A stretch of 64,000 nt of DNA from positions 4,650,001 to 4,714,000 of the forward strand of contig NZ_AP021972.1 in the NCBI RefSeq assembly GCF_014168815.1, written 5' to 3'. This document shows, piece by piece, positions 8,786 to 18,700 of this stretch. The notes beneath the pieces are model-generated. The model had not been told where the DNA came from. It did not search any database and worked only from the letters and a program-made list of their open reading frames with translations. The DNA comes from Klebsiella sp. WP3-W18-ESBL-02. GTDB taxonomy: Bacteria > Pseudomonadota > Gammaproteobacteria > Enterobacterales > Enterobacteriaceae. The translations under genes were made by a program, and so were the position numbers. Each line of letters begins with the position of its first letter. The first letter of the stretch is position 1.

Positions 8786-9361
8786 GTGCAACGCGAAGAC
8801 GTATTGGGAGAAGCTCTGCAGCTCCTTGAACAAAAAGGGATGGCCAGCACAACGCTGGAGATGGTTGCTGAGCGTGTGGACCGCCCGCTGGAAGAGCTGC
8901 GCCGCTACTGGCCTGACAGCGAAGCGTTGCAGTATGACGCCTTGCGCTATCTGAGTCAGCAGGTGGAAACCTGGCGTCGCCAGCTGATGCTAAACGATGC
9001 GCTGACGGCAGAAGAGAAGCTGCTCGCCCGCTACAGCGCGCTAACCGACTGCGTCACCAAAAACCGCTATCCCGGCTGTCTGTTTATCGCCGCCTGTACC
9101 TTCTACCCGGACGCCGAGCACCCGATTCATCAGCTCGCTAACCAGCAGAAGCAGGCCGCATTCCAGTTCAGCCATACGCTGCTGACCCAGCTGGAAGTCG
9201 ACGACCCATCGATGGTGGCGAAACAGATGGAGCTGGTACTGGAGGGCTGCCTGAGCCGCATGTTAGTCAACCGTAGCCAGGTCGATGTTGATACCGCCCA
9301 CCGGCTGGCGGAAGATATTTTGCGCTTCGCGCAGTGCCGCCAGGGCGGCGCGCTCACCTGA
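8786..9361 (+). CDS. yjdC: TetR-family transcriptional regulator YjdC
   Basis: A probable DNA-binding regulator. Residues 1-50 form a TetR-like helix-turn-helix (TTLEMVAERVDRPLEELRRYWP), followed by an all-helical ligand/dimer domain. The 191 residues closely match E. coli YjdC, including YPGCLFIAACTFYPD and the tail ILRFAQCRQGGALT. Translation starts at GTG, preceded by a very strong GGAGGAG site. It follows dsbD by 45 bp and probably belongs to the cutA-dsbD-yjdC unit, as in E. coli. Its target is not established. Confidence 0.9.
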   Translation: MQREDVLGEALQLLEQKGMASTTLEMVAERVDRPLEELRRYWPDSEALQYDALRYLSQQVETWRRQLMLNDALTAEEKLLARYSALTDCVTKNRYPGCLFIAACTFYPDAEHPIHQLANQQKQAAFQFSHTLLTQLEVDDPSMVAKQMELVLEGCLSRMLVNRSQVDVDTAHRLAEDILRFAQCRQGGALT

Positions 9362-9450
9362 GCCCACCGGGCATGGCTACGCGTTTCCACGACAGAAACC
9401 GCAAAATTGCCGTAATAGTAAGCAGTTGAACCATTTTCGCCGAAATTTGG

Positions 9451-9479
9451 TTGACGGCCGTGACTGATTGCGGTTTAAT
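9451..9479 (+). promoter_or_regulatory. tRNA-Phe sigma-70 promoter
   Basis: A -35 TTGACG (9451-9456), a 17-base spacer and a -10 TTTAAT (9474-9479), followed by the GC-rich discriminator GCGCCCC typical of stringently controlled stable-RNA promoters. The tRNA begins 10 bp later. Confidence 0.85.
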
Positions 9480-9489
9480 GCGCCCCGTT

Positions 9490-9565
9490 GCCCGGATAGC
9501 TCAGTCGGTAGAGCAGGGGATTGAAAATCCCCGTGTCCTTGGTTCGATTCCGAGTCCGGGCACCA
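9490..9565 (+). tRNA. pheU: tRNA-Phe (GAA)
   Basis: The 76-nt cloverleaf starts GCCCGGATAGCTCAG and ends GTCCGGGCACCA, so CCA is encoded. The acceptor arms GCCCGGA / TCCGGGC pair perfectly. The anticodon arm AGGGGATTGAAAATCCCC places anticodon GAA at 9523-9525, and the T-arm GGTTCGATTCC is standard. The position beside yjdC-dsbD-cutA is that of pheU in E. coli, a known integration hotspot. No integrase gene lies in this window. Confidence 0.98.
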
Positions 9566-9575
9566 CTATTTAAAG

Positions 9576-9599
9576 AACCCAGCCTATGGCTGGGTTTTT
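9576..9599 (+). terminator. Terminator after tRNA-Phe
   Basis: AACCCAGCC / GGCTGGGTT stem with a short TAT loop, then TTTTG. Confidence 0.85.
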
Positions 9600-9663
9600 G
9601 CTTTTGGGTATTCTCCATTTATGCCACGCCAGACTTATGCCAAATGAGGCGATACACTGCTTA

Positions 9664-11064
9664 TCACCGATACCCTACATTATTAAATGAAATCACTCCC
9701 CTCCTCAGCACGCTAAACCCCGGATGAGCATGTTGGTAAGATTGGGGATGGAAACGCGCGATGGCGAACCGCTGAGTCTTGAAGGTTTGGCGCGCAAAAA
9801 GATCGAATCCGACCTCCCTGAGGACCTCTTCAGGAACCTGATACGATTGATCGACTAACCCCCAAAACGTCCAGCCAGATTCAACGCAAATTCCAAGTAT
9901 CTTGCTGTTCGCGTAGCTGACGCTGACTGCGCCCAGCGTTGAACCAACCAGATTGCCGAGCAAAGCCCCCAATACCGGTACCGGAACAATCATCTGTCCC
10001 AGTAATGCCCCTCCGCTTCCCATAATAAGCGCTACAGCATCTCTTGAGGACTTAAAGGCCAGTTCTTTGCCGGTGATCTGCCCCTGAGCATATCGCCAGG
10101 AGTTTTCAATGGAATTCAGCGCGATGGCGGTCGCCATGCCAACCGCAGTGGGGGAGATACCTTTAAAAGACTGTCCCATTAGCCCCGTTTTGCATGAGGC
10201 CGTAATGAGCGCCGCAAGACCGCCTCGTAATCCCGCGCCAGAGGAGCTGGAAAGCACCTGGCCTGCGCCTTCACGAATGAGCCTGGCATCCCATTGACCG
10301 GACTGAATGTACTGAACCACGAGACGATATACGTGAGGGGCGGCAGTCAACGCCGCAGAAAAAGCGGCCGCATTTAGCGCCGCATTCCCGGACTCTCTAA
10401 GAATATCTGACCACGCAATGAAACTCTCGGTATTCAGCCCGTACGCATCGGGATCAATTTCGCCCTCGCGTTTAAAGTCTGATGCCATTTCTCTGGCTTC
10501 ATTTTCACTTTGAGGCTTAGACGAAATGCCATCCACTTCAATACGATCCCTCGCCGTATCAGCCGTGTTTTGATATGCATCCGCCAGTTCAGGGGAAATC
10601 GCCTGGTTTCGCGCCGCTTGTTTTTGCGACTCTGCAATAACACCGTCAAGCTGATCGCTCGGTACAATTTTTTGGCTGCCGGAATAGGCAGGCTCACCCA
10701 GTTCCCTGGCCGTGTCTTTCGCTGTTTTGTAGTATTTTAATTCTGCGTAAGAGGCGGTTTCGGAATCGCCGTAATGAATATCCTGGCCTGTCTTATTGTT
10801 CCCTGGTACGTTAGCCCATATGTCATCATGACCTTTCGCCGTGGCGGAAATCTTTAGTGTTTCCGAATGCCAGACCTCAGCAATGTGACCTTTAACGTAG
10901 TTTGCATCCACATTGGCACGACGCTCAGCCTCCGTTTTAAGTGCTTCAACAGCCTTATCTATCGCAGACTGAACATCATTGACGAATTCTGCCGATTCCT
11001 GGGCACCCGCTACCCCAGAAAAATCACGGCTCGCGCTGTAATAGGCATCGGCAAAATCAGTCAT
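9664..11064 (-). CDS. Unrecognised protein: putative PD-(D/E)XK-like N-terminus plus glycine-rich hydrophobic C-terminal half
   Basis: I do not recognise this 466-residue protein. Residues 1-50 are helical and charged. Residues 55-115 hold the spaced residues E63 (in IAEVWH), D95 (in GQDIHYGD) and E108-x-K110 (in YAELKYY), the layout expected of a PD-(D/E)XK nuclease-fold core; this is pattern-based inference. From about residue 210 the chain is Ala/Gly-rich with several hydrophobic stretches (for example VALIMGSGGALLGQMIVPVP), which suggests membrane insertion or a glycine-zipper region. No signal peptide is seen. The start overlaps the stop of the upstream gene by one base (TAATG), so the pair is a translationally coupled operon placed just past the tRNA-Phe, a typical site for acquired cassettes. 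Confidence 0.75.
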   Translation of the reverse strand: MTDFADAYYSASRDFSGVAGAQESAEFVNDVQSAIDKAVEALKTEAERRANVDANYVKGHIAEVWHSETLKISATAKGHDDIWANVPGNNKTGQDIHYGDSETASYAELKYYKTAKDTARELGEPAYSGSQKIVPSDQLDGVIAESQKQAARNQAISPELADAYQNTADTARDRIEVDGISSKPQSENEAREMASDFKREGEIDPDAYGLNTESFIAWSDILRESGNAALNAAAFSAALTAAPHVYRLVVQYIQSGQWDARLIREGAGQVLSSSSGAGLRGGLAALITASCKTGLMGQSFKGISPTAVGMATAIALNSIENSWRYAQGQITGKELAFKSSRDAVALIMGSGGALLGQMIVPVPVLGALLGNLVGSTLGAVSVSYANSKILGICVESGWTFWGLVDQSYQVPEEVLREVGFDLFARQTFKTQRFAIARFHPQSYQHAHPGFSVLRRGVISFNNVGYR

Positions 11065-11639
11065 TATGAACAGCCCTCATTGCCAACCCAGGCATCCAGT
11101 TCAGTAAAAACAAAATGGTAAATGGCGAGCTTTGTTTGCTCGTAACGCAATTCTTTTACTTCACTCTTGCCCTTAAAAAAATTGACGACTTTATACCCAA
11201 TAATGCCTAAGGCGCCGCCGAGGGGAATGAACGGGACGGAAAGAAGCAATGCGGCATTAACCGAAGCGCCAATCTTTCCTGAAGGCTTTAGCCCATAACC
11301 TAAATCATGTCGATAGGCTTCAAAATCTTGTTTCTGTGCCAGATTACCCATTCCGAATACGACGGCTTTACTCCCATCATGCCCAAAACAGACACCGTTG
11401 ATATTCACAATATTGGAAATCTGTGGCAGGTACATCTTTGAGAATTTATTTTCTTCCGCATCACCAATGAATATCACATAGCTACGTCCGGAAAGGGTTG
11501 GCATATTTTGTTTGTAAATTTCAATGGTCCAGGCTGCGCTATCAAACCCCTCTACCTTCGATATTTCATGCTGCAGTGCAATCGCCAGCTCTTCGTAATC
11601 TTCTGGATAAACCACAATCACTTGCTTGCTCGGGAACAT
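11064..11639 (-). CDS. Unrecognised 191-residue protein with one hydrophobic segment, first gene of a two-gene operon
   Basis: I do not recognise the family. Residues 6-75 look like an alpha/beta fold (KQVIVVYPEDYEELA, then SYVIFIGDAEENK). A second half includes a long hydrophobic, Gly-rich stretch at about 128-158 (NAALLLSVPFIPLGGALGII) followed by basic residues (FFKGK), which suggests one or two membrane passes. The start is backed by CGGAG with a 7-base spacer. Its TAA shares a base with the ATG of the following 466-residue gene, so the two products are probably made in step and may act together. There is no evidence for a specific function. Confidence 0.75.
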   Translation of the reverse strand: MFPSKQVIVVYPEDYEELAIALQHEISKVEGFDSAAWTIEIYKQNMPTLSGRSYVIFIGDAEENKFSKMYLPQISNIVNINGVCFGHDGSKAVVFGMGNLAQKQDFEAYRHDLGYGLKPSGKIGASVNAALLLSVPFIPLGGALGIIGYKVVNFFKGKSEVKELRYEQTKLAIYHFVFTELDAWVGNEGCS

Positions 11640-11755
11640 ATTAAAACTCCGATATTTTCATTCTGCGTAGATCCGCTCTTATTTTTATCTTACCGAAATA
11701 TCCCACAAGCGACGCCGCTCACGGCCATGATTTGTTGATCATCATCATGCGGCTG

Positions 11756-12727
11756 CTAAGCCACCTCATCCAGCCCTGACTCAATGATTCGCTTGCGCAG
11801 CGTGGCGATGGTGTTAGACAGCGCTTTCTCCTGCTGGCGGAAATAGGCCTGCGGATCGGCAAGCGTGGATACCAGCAGCCAGGATTTCTCCTTCTCAAGC
11901 GCGAGCATTTCGGCCTGCAGGCTGGCAATTTGCTGCTGGGTGGCGCTGATTTTGCGCAGCAGCAGCGTCAGATCGTTGAGCCTCTCGCTCGCCATCATCG
12001 GTTCGTGCTGGCGCATCAGCCGGGCAAGCAGATTACGGATAGCCGTGAGGTCACCGCGTTGCCTGGCCTGATTGAGCTGGGCCATCATCTCGTTCGCTTC
12101 TGCCTTTAACGCATCGTCCACCAAATCGGGGTGGCAAAGTTTACTCGCCTGACGCCACAGCCGTTTGAGTTCCTGACGATCCTCCTGCGCCATATTTTCC
12201 TGACGCTCGCGGCGTTTCTCTGCTTTTTGCTGCTGATCGCGCCAGGTTTCATACTGTTCGCGCGCTTCATCACGCGCACGGCGTTCACTGGCATCGTCGT
12301 GCAGGTTCATTTCGGCCTGCCTGCGCAGTGAGGCTTCGGCCAGGAGCTTGCGCAGCCTCAACACCTCGGCCATCAGATGTCCCAGATGCTGCATATAGAG
12401 ATCGTTAAACTCATCAAGCCTGCTCAGGCGCGCGTTTCTGGCATCAATCAGCGCCTGCAGCTGCGTTTCCAGCGCTTTTAGCTCCAGCTTGCTGGCCGCA
12501 ATGCGCGGATCTTGCCAGTGGGTCATCGTCCGCTGACTTTGCAACCAGCTGACGATAGCGTTCATCGCCTCGCCGTAGCGCCGGGTCTCCAGCGCCTGGA
12601 TAATGGCGTCAATGGCGGGATCGTCAATGTCGTATTTCAGGTGTGAAATCTGACTGGCAATGATCTCATCATCTTCCAGTTCAATGGCATTCTTAATGAT
12701 TTCCAGCCGCTTGATGGGTTTACTCAT
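11756..12727 (-). CDS. Orphan J-domain (DnaJ-like) protein with long coiled coil
   Basis: In the 323-residue product, residues 1-65 are a helical acidic segment and about 75-180 form a long coiled coil rich in Arg, Glu and Gln. Residues about 183-225 carry a J-domain core with the essential HPD motif at 199-201 (KLCHPDLVDD), followed by helix III with the usual LNQA. Residues 250-315 are coiled coil again. The HPD loop implies an Hsp70 (DnaK-type) partner. It lacks the Gly/Phe and zinc-finger regions of true DnaJ. It stands alone, with no Hsp70 gene nearby. The ribosome site is weak. Confidence 0.75.
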   Translation of the reverse strand: MSKPIKRLEIIKNAIELEDDEIIASQISHLKYDIDDPAIDAIIQALETRRYGEAMNAIVSWLQSQRTMTHWQDPRIAASKLELKALETQLQALIDARNARLSRLDEFNDLYMQHLGHLMAEVLRLRKLLAEASLRRQAEMNLHDDASERRARDEAREQYETWRDQQQKAEKRRERQENMAQEDRQELKRLWRQASKLCHPDLVDDALKAEANEMMAQLNQARQRGDLTAIRNLLARLMRQHEPMMASERLNDLTLLLRKISATQQQIASLQAEMLALEKEKSWLLVSTLADPQAYFRQQEKALSNTIATLRKRIIESGLDEVA

Positions 12728-12890
12728 GGGGCGTGTGCTCGGCGTCCTGACCGTCGGAATGGATGGCAGAGTAGCACTCGTTCCGGTGCGCCGTCAGCCG
12801 CTATGTCATATTATAAGTGACGTTATTTCAGTCGCTTAGATTTTCGATATGATGTATAGACTTAAGTCAGACTGACGGCGATTAATCTCG

Positions 12891-14039
12891 TTATTTTGCC
12901 AGCGCCTGGCGCAAATCGGCGCGCAAATCTTCCACGCCTTCAATGCCCACCGAGAGGCGAATCAGCTGCGGCGTAATGCTGTTGGCCAGCCGCTGTGCCA
13001 GCGGAATAGAAGCATGGGTCATACTGAACGGCTGGCTTACCAGACTTTCCACACCACCAAGGCTTTCGGCGAGGGTAAAGAGCCGCAGCTTTTTGATCAC
13101 CGCCGCTGCCCGTTCGGCATCCCCTTTGACCACGATGGAGATCATCCCACCCGGCTGCGCCATCTGACGGCGAGCAAGCGAATAGTCGGGATGAGATTCC
13201 AGCCACGGAAACCAGACCTTTTCCACCTGTGGCTGCTGCTCAAGCCACTGGGCAAGCGCCAGCGCGTTGCTGCTGTGACGTTCCATACGCAACGACAGCG
13301 TACGGATCCCGCGCAGGGTCAGGAAGCTGCTGAACGGATCGAGCACGCCGCCGACGGCGTTTTGCAAATAGCCGAGCTGCTCGGCCAGCGCCGGATTATC
13401 GCCCACCACCGCAAGACCGGCGACCACATCGGAGTGGCCGTTCAGGTACTTGGTGGCGGAGTGCACCACAATATCAAAGCCGAATGCCAGCGGGCGCTGG
13501 ATAACCGGCGAGGCGAAGGTGTTATCCGCCACGCTGATCAGCTTGTGGCGGCGGGCGATCCTGGCGATCGCCTCCAGATCGGCAAGCTTCAGCAATGGAT
13601 TGGTCGGCGTTTCGACCCAAATCATGCGGGTTTCCGGGCGAATAGCGGCTTCAAGTTCCGACAGCGCGCCAGGCTTGACCCAGCTCACCTGCAGCCCGGC
13701 GCTACGGCGACGCACGTTTTCAATCAACCGGTACGTCCCACCATAGACATCGTCTACGGCGACAATATGGCTGTCTTTATCCAGCAGTTCCAGCACCGTA
13801 GAGATAGCCGCCAGCCCGGAAGCGAAAGCATAGCCGCGGCTGCCGCCTTCCAGTTCGGCAATCGCGGTCTCTAACGCGCTGCGCGTGGGGTTACCGCTAC
13901 GCGAATACTCATAGCCGCTGTGCTGTCCCGGCGCAGGTTGGGCATAGGTCGAGGTCGCGTAAATCGGTGGCATCACCGCGCCGTGGCTATCGGTGAAGGT
14001 GCCGCTGTGTACGCTCAGCGTATCGAAGGTTTTCATCAT
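12891..14039 (-). CDS. Cystathionine gamma-lyase / gamma-synthase family PLP enzyme
   Basis: This Cys/Met-metabolism PLP enzyme has 382 residues. The PLP lysine is K197 in HSATKYLNGHSD, with the family motifs YEYSRSGNPTR (about 43-53), FASGLAA (about 72-78) and VETPTNPLL (142-150). The gene begins 7 bp after a cystathionine beta-synthase gene. This pairing is the reverse transsulfuration arrangement (homocysteine to cystathionine to cysteine), like mccAB of Bacillus and mtcBC described in Klebsiella, so gamma-lyase activity is more likely than MetB-type synthase activity. Sequence alone cannot fully separate the two. ATGATG at the start leaves one codon of uncertainty. Confidence 0.88.
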   Translation of the reverse strand: MMKTFDTLSVHSGTFTDSHGAVMPPIYATSTYAQPAPGQHSGYEYSRSGNPTRSALETAIAELEGGSRGYAFASGLAAISTVLELLDKDSHIVAVDDVYGGTYRLIENVRRRSAGLQVSWVKPGALSELEAAIRPETRMIWVETPTNPLLKLADLEAIARIARRHKLISVADNTFASPVIQRPLAFGFDIVVHSATKYLNGHSDVVAGLAVVGDNPALAEQLGYLQNAVGGVLDPFSSFLTLRGIRTLSLRMERHSSNALALAQWLEQQPQVEKVWFPWLESHPDYSLARRQMAQPGGMISIVVKGDAERAAAVIKKLRLFTLAESLGGVESLVSQPFSMTHASIPLAQRLANSITPQLIRLSVGIEGVEDLRADLRQALAK

Positions 14040-14046
14040 TTATTCC

Positions 14047-15417
14047 TTACTGCGCAAGGCGATTGCGCCAGCTTGTGAGAAGATCGCTGCGGGTAATGAG
14101 GCCAAGAAAACGCTCGTTATCCACGACCACCGCGACCTGGCCGCGATCAAAAATCGGTTTTAGCGCGCTTTCGGGGGCCGTGATATCGAGGGTTTCCACC
14201 TCATGAGTCATCGCCTCACGAACCGGCAGGCCAAAGCGCTGGCTGTCGCCCTGCACGTGGCTCAGCAGATCCCACTCATCGACGATGCCCACGACCCGCC
14301 CCGCTTCCAGTACCGGTAGCTGCGAGATGTCGTAAAGGCGCATCCGCGCCAGCACGGTGGCCAGAGTGTCATCCGGCGCGGCGGTGACCGTAGCGCCGTC
14401 ATCGTGACGCAGCGCGATAAAATCGCTCAGATCGCCGCGATTTTCGCGGGTGAGCAGACCCTGCTGGCGCATCCAGTCATCGTTGAACATTTTCGACAGG
14501 TACTTGTTGCCGCTATCACAGGCAAAAGTCACCACCCGCTTAGGCGTAGTCTGTGCACGACAGTAGCGCAGCGCTGCCGCCAGCAAGGTGCCGCTTGAAG
14601 AGCCCGCCAGAATGCCTTCCACCAACAGAAGCTCGCGTGCGGTCGTGAAGGCCTCCCGATCGCTGATACGTAATGCCTGATGCACGCTGTCAATGTGCGC
14701 CAGCGGGGGAATGAAGTCTTCACCAATGCCTTCAACCAGCCACGATCCAGCTTCCTGATAGCGACCGCTCTCAACCCGATCGGCGAGGATCGATCCGACC
14801 GGATCGGCAAGGATAAACTCGGTTTGCGGTGAGTGTTCGGCAAACCATGCCTGCAGTCCGCCAAGCGTCCCCCCCGAGCCCACGCCGACCACGATGGCAT
14901 CAATCTGTCCGTCGAGCTGCTGATACAGCTCCGGCGCGGTGGTCGCCGAGTGCGCCAACGGATTGGCGGCGTTATTGAACTGATCAATGTAAAACGCGCC
15001 GGGGAGCGCTTTCGCCAGCCGCTGGGCGTAGTCCTGATAGTAGGCCGGGTGGCCTTTGCCAACGTCCGAACGGGTCAGCACCACCTGAGCGCCAAGGGCA
15101 CGGAGGTGGAAAATCTTCTCCCGGCTCATTTTGTCCGGCACAACAAGGATAAGCTTGTACCCGCGCTGGGCGGCGATCAAAGCCAGCCCAAGCCCGGTGT
15201 TGCCCGCGGTGGCTTCGACAATGGTACCGCCCGGCAGCAGCAGCCCCTGCTTTTGCGCCTCGTCGATCATCGACAGCGCCACCCGATCTTTGATGGAGCC
15301 GCCGGGGTTCTGATTTTCCAGCTTCAGAAACAGGTCACACGGGCCGGTATCCAACTTATGCAGCTGCAGTACCGGCGTCTGGCCGATCAGCTCGGTGACG
15401 GAATGGTAAACGGTCAT
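14047..15417 (-). CDS. Cystathionine beta-synthase with C-terminal CBS-domain pair
   Basis: This PLP enzyme condenses homocysteine with serine (or O-acetylserine) to give cystathionine. The 456 residues consist of a fold-type II catalytic domain (1 to about 320) with PLP lysine K43 in NPGGSIKDR, substrate loop EATAGNTG and phosphate loop GSGGTLGG. A regulatory tandem of CBS motifs follows (about 335-455), including MRLYDISQLPVLE and FDRGQVAVVVD. The CBS pair distinguishes it from CysK and CysM. It is the first gene of a two-gene operon with the gamma-lyase. No ortholog exists in E. coli K-12, so this is an accessory cysteine-from-methionine route. Confidence 0.9.
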   Translation of the reverse strand: MTVYHSVTELIGQTPVLQLHKLDTGPCDLFLKLENQNPGGSIKDRVALSMIDEAQKQGLLLPGGTIVEATAGNTGLGLALIAAQRGYKLILVVPDKMSREKIFHLRALGAQVVLTRSDVGKGHPAYYQDYAQRLAKALPGAFYIDQFNNAANPLAHSATTAPELYQQLDGQIDAIVVGVGSGGTLGGLQAWFAEHSPQTEFILADPVGSILADRVESGRYQEAGSWLVEGIGEDFIPPLAHIDSVHQALRISDREAFTTARELLLVEGILAGSSSGTLLAAALRYCRAQTTPKRVVTFACDSGNKYLSKMFNDDWMRQQGLLTRENRGDLSDFIALRHDDGATVTAAPDDTLATVLARMRLYDISQLPVLEAGRVVGIVDEWDLLSHVQGDSQRFGLPVREAMTHEVETLDITAPESALKPIFDRGQVAVVVDNERFLGLITRSDLLTSWRNRLAQ

Positions 15418-15756
15418 ACACTTTCATCCTGATATAGAGGGAATAGCCAGAGTGTAGGACTGCAAAAAATGGATGATAAAGAACCTTTATCTGCCCGTTA
15501 GCGCGAATTGGAATATGACCTGCTATTTAGCCATGTGGATGGAAAGACGTTTAGTCGTGCAGAGGGGTTGATGGCTATCAAAGCGCTAATTTGCTGTATT
15601 TTCAGCCACAAAAGGCGCTATACGCCTCGCCTTTTGCCATCCTACGGCTTTGTATTGTTGAACTTCATCTAAGTCAGCATCGCGCTTATGGCTGCCTGTG
15701 GTTGGCAAAGATCGCCTTCGCCGTTTGTTTTCAGCGCCCTCAATGGCGGAACGGGC
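15418..15756. other. Intergenic gap, no gene seen
   Basis: The 340 bp between the cystathionine beta-synthase start and the autotransporter terminator hold no open frame with a ribosome site and no repeat that I can recognise. The beta-synthase promoter must lie in its first part (reading leftwards). Confidence 0.5.
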
Positions 15757-15786
15757 AAAAAAAATCGGCGCAACGCGCCGATTTTT
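15757..15786 (-). terminator. Terminator of the autotransporter gene
   Basis: A perfect 11-bp stem (AAAATCGGCGC / GCGCCGATTTT, loop AAC) is flanked by eight A on the plus strand, which are T in the minus-strand transcript. It lies 14 bp beyond the stop codon. Confidence 0.9.
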
Positions 15787-15799
15787 CGCCTTAACACAC

Positions 15800-18700
15800 T
15801 CAGAACTCGTAGCGCAGCCCAAGCTGAGCCGCTTTGTGCGTGTAGTTATTCTCGCCCACCTGCCCGGAAATCTGACCATAAATGTGGGTGTTCTGACGCA
15901 CTTCCGCCTGCAGACCCAGTTTGGCTTCAAAGCGGTTTTTCGGGATATCGCTTGAATAGGTCGTATTGTTGAAGCTCATGCTGTTGTTCGCGTCTGACCA
16001 TAACCAGTTCACCGTCAGGAACGGCTGGAACTGCGCCTTCTCGTTGCCGTCCGTCGGCTGAAGGTAGGTACGAATGCCCAGCCGCGTCGCCACGCCGCTG
16101 GCGTCATCGTTGTTCACCAGCAGGCCGTTGCGGTCATTAATGGTCGATGCGCTGTAGTGCGTGTAGCTGATCTGCCCCTGCGGTTCCACCATCCAGCGCC
16201 ATTTCTCAAACGGCTTCACCGTACTCGCATAGCCCGTTTCCAGCGACGTGGTCCAGGCGCGGCTGCGGTAATCTTTCGTATTTTCCGCGCTGTTATTAAA
16301 CCAGCTGTACATGCTCCACAGATCGCTGTACCAGCCTTCCGCCTGCTCTGCGTTGTCGTACCAGGTGAGATACGCCCCGGCGCCGTAGCCTTCAACTTTA
16401 CTACGCGCCGAAGACCCCGTGCTTTTACTACGGCTGACGCTGTCCGCGCGGCCCCATGCGCCCATCAGACCAAAGTGATAACGATCGCCATGCTCAGTGT
16501 CCCACTGGGTCAGATCGCCGCCCAGGTGAACCACCCGGTTATTACTGTCGACGCTCAGCGACCGTCCGGCCGCATCCGATTTGGTATTGCTCGCCACCGC
16601 ACGGATCCACATCCCCGGCTCAGCGCGCTCGTCGCCTTTAAAGCGTTCCAGGTACTGCGGCTCCCCCAGACGGTCATGCAGCGAGTGCATAAACAACCCC
16701 GTCGCCATCGCCTGGTTGGCAAGGTAGCTGCCGATATCCGGGTTGAGCTGCTGCTGGCTGGTACGCAGATAGAAACTCTGGTTGTTCGGATCCAGCAGTG
16801 AGCCCTGCTCCAGCGTGTATTCATAGGCCCCCGCTTTCAGCGGCCCGCCCGCCAGCGTAAAGGCGTTCTGCTCAGACGCCCCGAGCACGTCCACCACCAG
16901 GATCCCGTCTTCGCTGGTCACGGCCCCTTTACCGCCCACCTGGTTCACCCGAATCCGCGTCGCCGCGCTGCCGGTCTGCGCATTGTCGACCACCAGTACG
17001 TCACTTTGCGAGGCGCTGCCGCCTTCGTTGAGCACCGTATCGACCAGCAGGAAGCCGCCGTCAGAGATGAAGCTGCCGCCCCCGGATGTCACCGTTCCCC
17101 CGGCGTGGGCCGACTGGCCGCTCAGCTCGCTGTTCGCCGTGATCGCCAGCAGGTCACCCGCCAGCTGATTCACCGCCAGGTTCAGCGTGCCCGCATTGTG
17201 GAAGGTGTCCATGTTCAGCAGCTGCGCCTGATTAATCCCCGCCGTGGCGATGGATTTTGTGCCCTGCGCGCTGTACATCCCGGTGGTATCGACCGCACCG
17301 GCATTCTGCACGGCAGCCAGCTGAATCAGCGCTCCCGCCGCGTTATTGACCTGATTATCCCCCTCACCGAACTGCAGCAGGGCAACCTGTTTGGTATCCC
17401 GTTCGCCATCGCCGTTGGTATCGGAGAAACTGCGCAGGTTCAGGGTGTGGTAGTTGTTCAGCGTGGTATTGCTGTTGACGGCGTTCAGATAGCCGGTGAT
17501 ATCGCCGTAGTTGTTCAGCGTCACCTGACGCCCGTTGGTGTCGTCAATGGCGATAGCCAAATCACTCAGTGCGCCGATGCTGCCGGCGTTTTCCAGCGTA
17601 TACTGTGCGCCAGAGCCGAGTGCATACGTGGAGGTGGTATCGGCAAACTTCACGCCGTAACCCTGTTTTGCCCCGCCGGAAACCGTGGCCCCGGAGGCAA
17701 TGGCAATCACCCCTTCGCCGCTGCCCGTCATCGCCACCCCGCCTAACCCGGCGGCCGCATCCACATGCGTACCGGATGCAAGCTGAACGGACTGACCATT
17801 CGACCCGCTGACGGCAATGGCCGTGCTGTTTTCACCGCTGACCTTCAGCGTGCCGGTCTCATAGTAGACGCCCGCCGTGCCATAGTTACTGATGGCATTA
17901 ATGCCATATACCGGCGTGCTGCCGGTGAGCGACGCCGCGAGGATATCGCCCTGGTTGACCACCAGCGTTTCGCCGTGGTTACTTTCCGCCAGTATCGCGC
18001 TACCGTCAGCGGTCGCGATCAGCCCCTGGTTGAGCACGGTGGCATTATTGCCGCCAAACATAGAAATTGCATCGGAGTTGCTGCCCGCGATGGTCAGCTC
18101 ACCCTGGTTCCATACCGTCGCATCACCCAGCATTTCTGAGTTACGGGCAAGGATACCCGTGGAATTTGCCGCTCCCGCGCCCAGCGACAGCGTTCCCGAG
18201 TTGACGATCAGCATTTCCGCAGTGCCAGACACGTTGGGACGCTCGGCAATCATCGCCTTAATCCCAAAGGAATCGCTGCCATCAACGGTCAGCAGTCCGT
18301 TATTGCGGATATCCATCGTCCCGGAATCCATATTACTTTCAGCATGGATGCCATGTGAGGTAACGCCCTTAACAACGATCTCGCCATCATTCACCGCCGT
18401 CATGGTGATATTTTCAGCGGCTATCTGGTCTGCATAGGTTTGCATGAGGATAGCGCTGGACTCAGTATTATCGTAATCGCCCGTATAGCCTTGCTCGAGC
18501 GTAATCTTCCCGGCATTGTAGACGCTGATATCGCCCGTTCCCGCGCTAAAAACTCTTATCCCCGAGGAACTATTGCCTGCCATATTGATGACGCCGTCGG
18601 CCAGATTAGCGATAGAAATGACGCCCTTGCTATCTTCTGCCGCATGCGCAGAAATCCCGTTGCCCGCATCTCCCAGGCTGTTGATCGTGCCAGCATGTAC

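Noticed and set aside
9566..12890. A possible integrated element with att site at tRNA-Phe
   Set aside because: I found no integrase gene and no second copy of the tRNA 3' end in the window, so a complete island cannot be supported. Only the position is suggestive.
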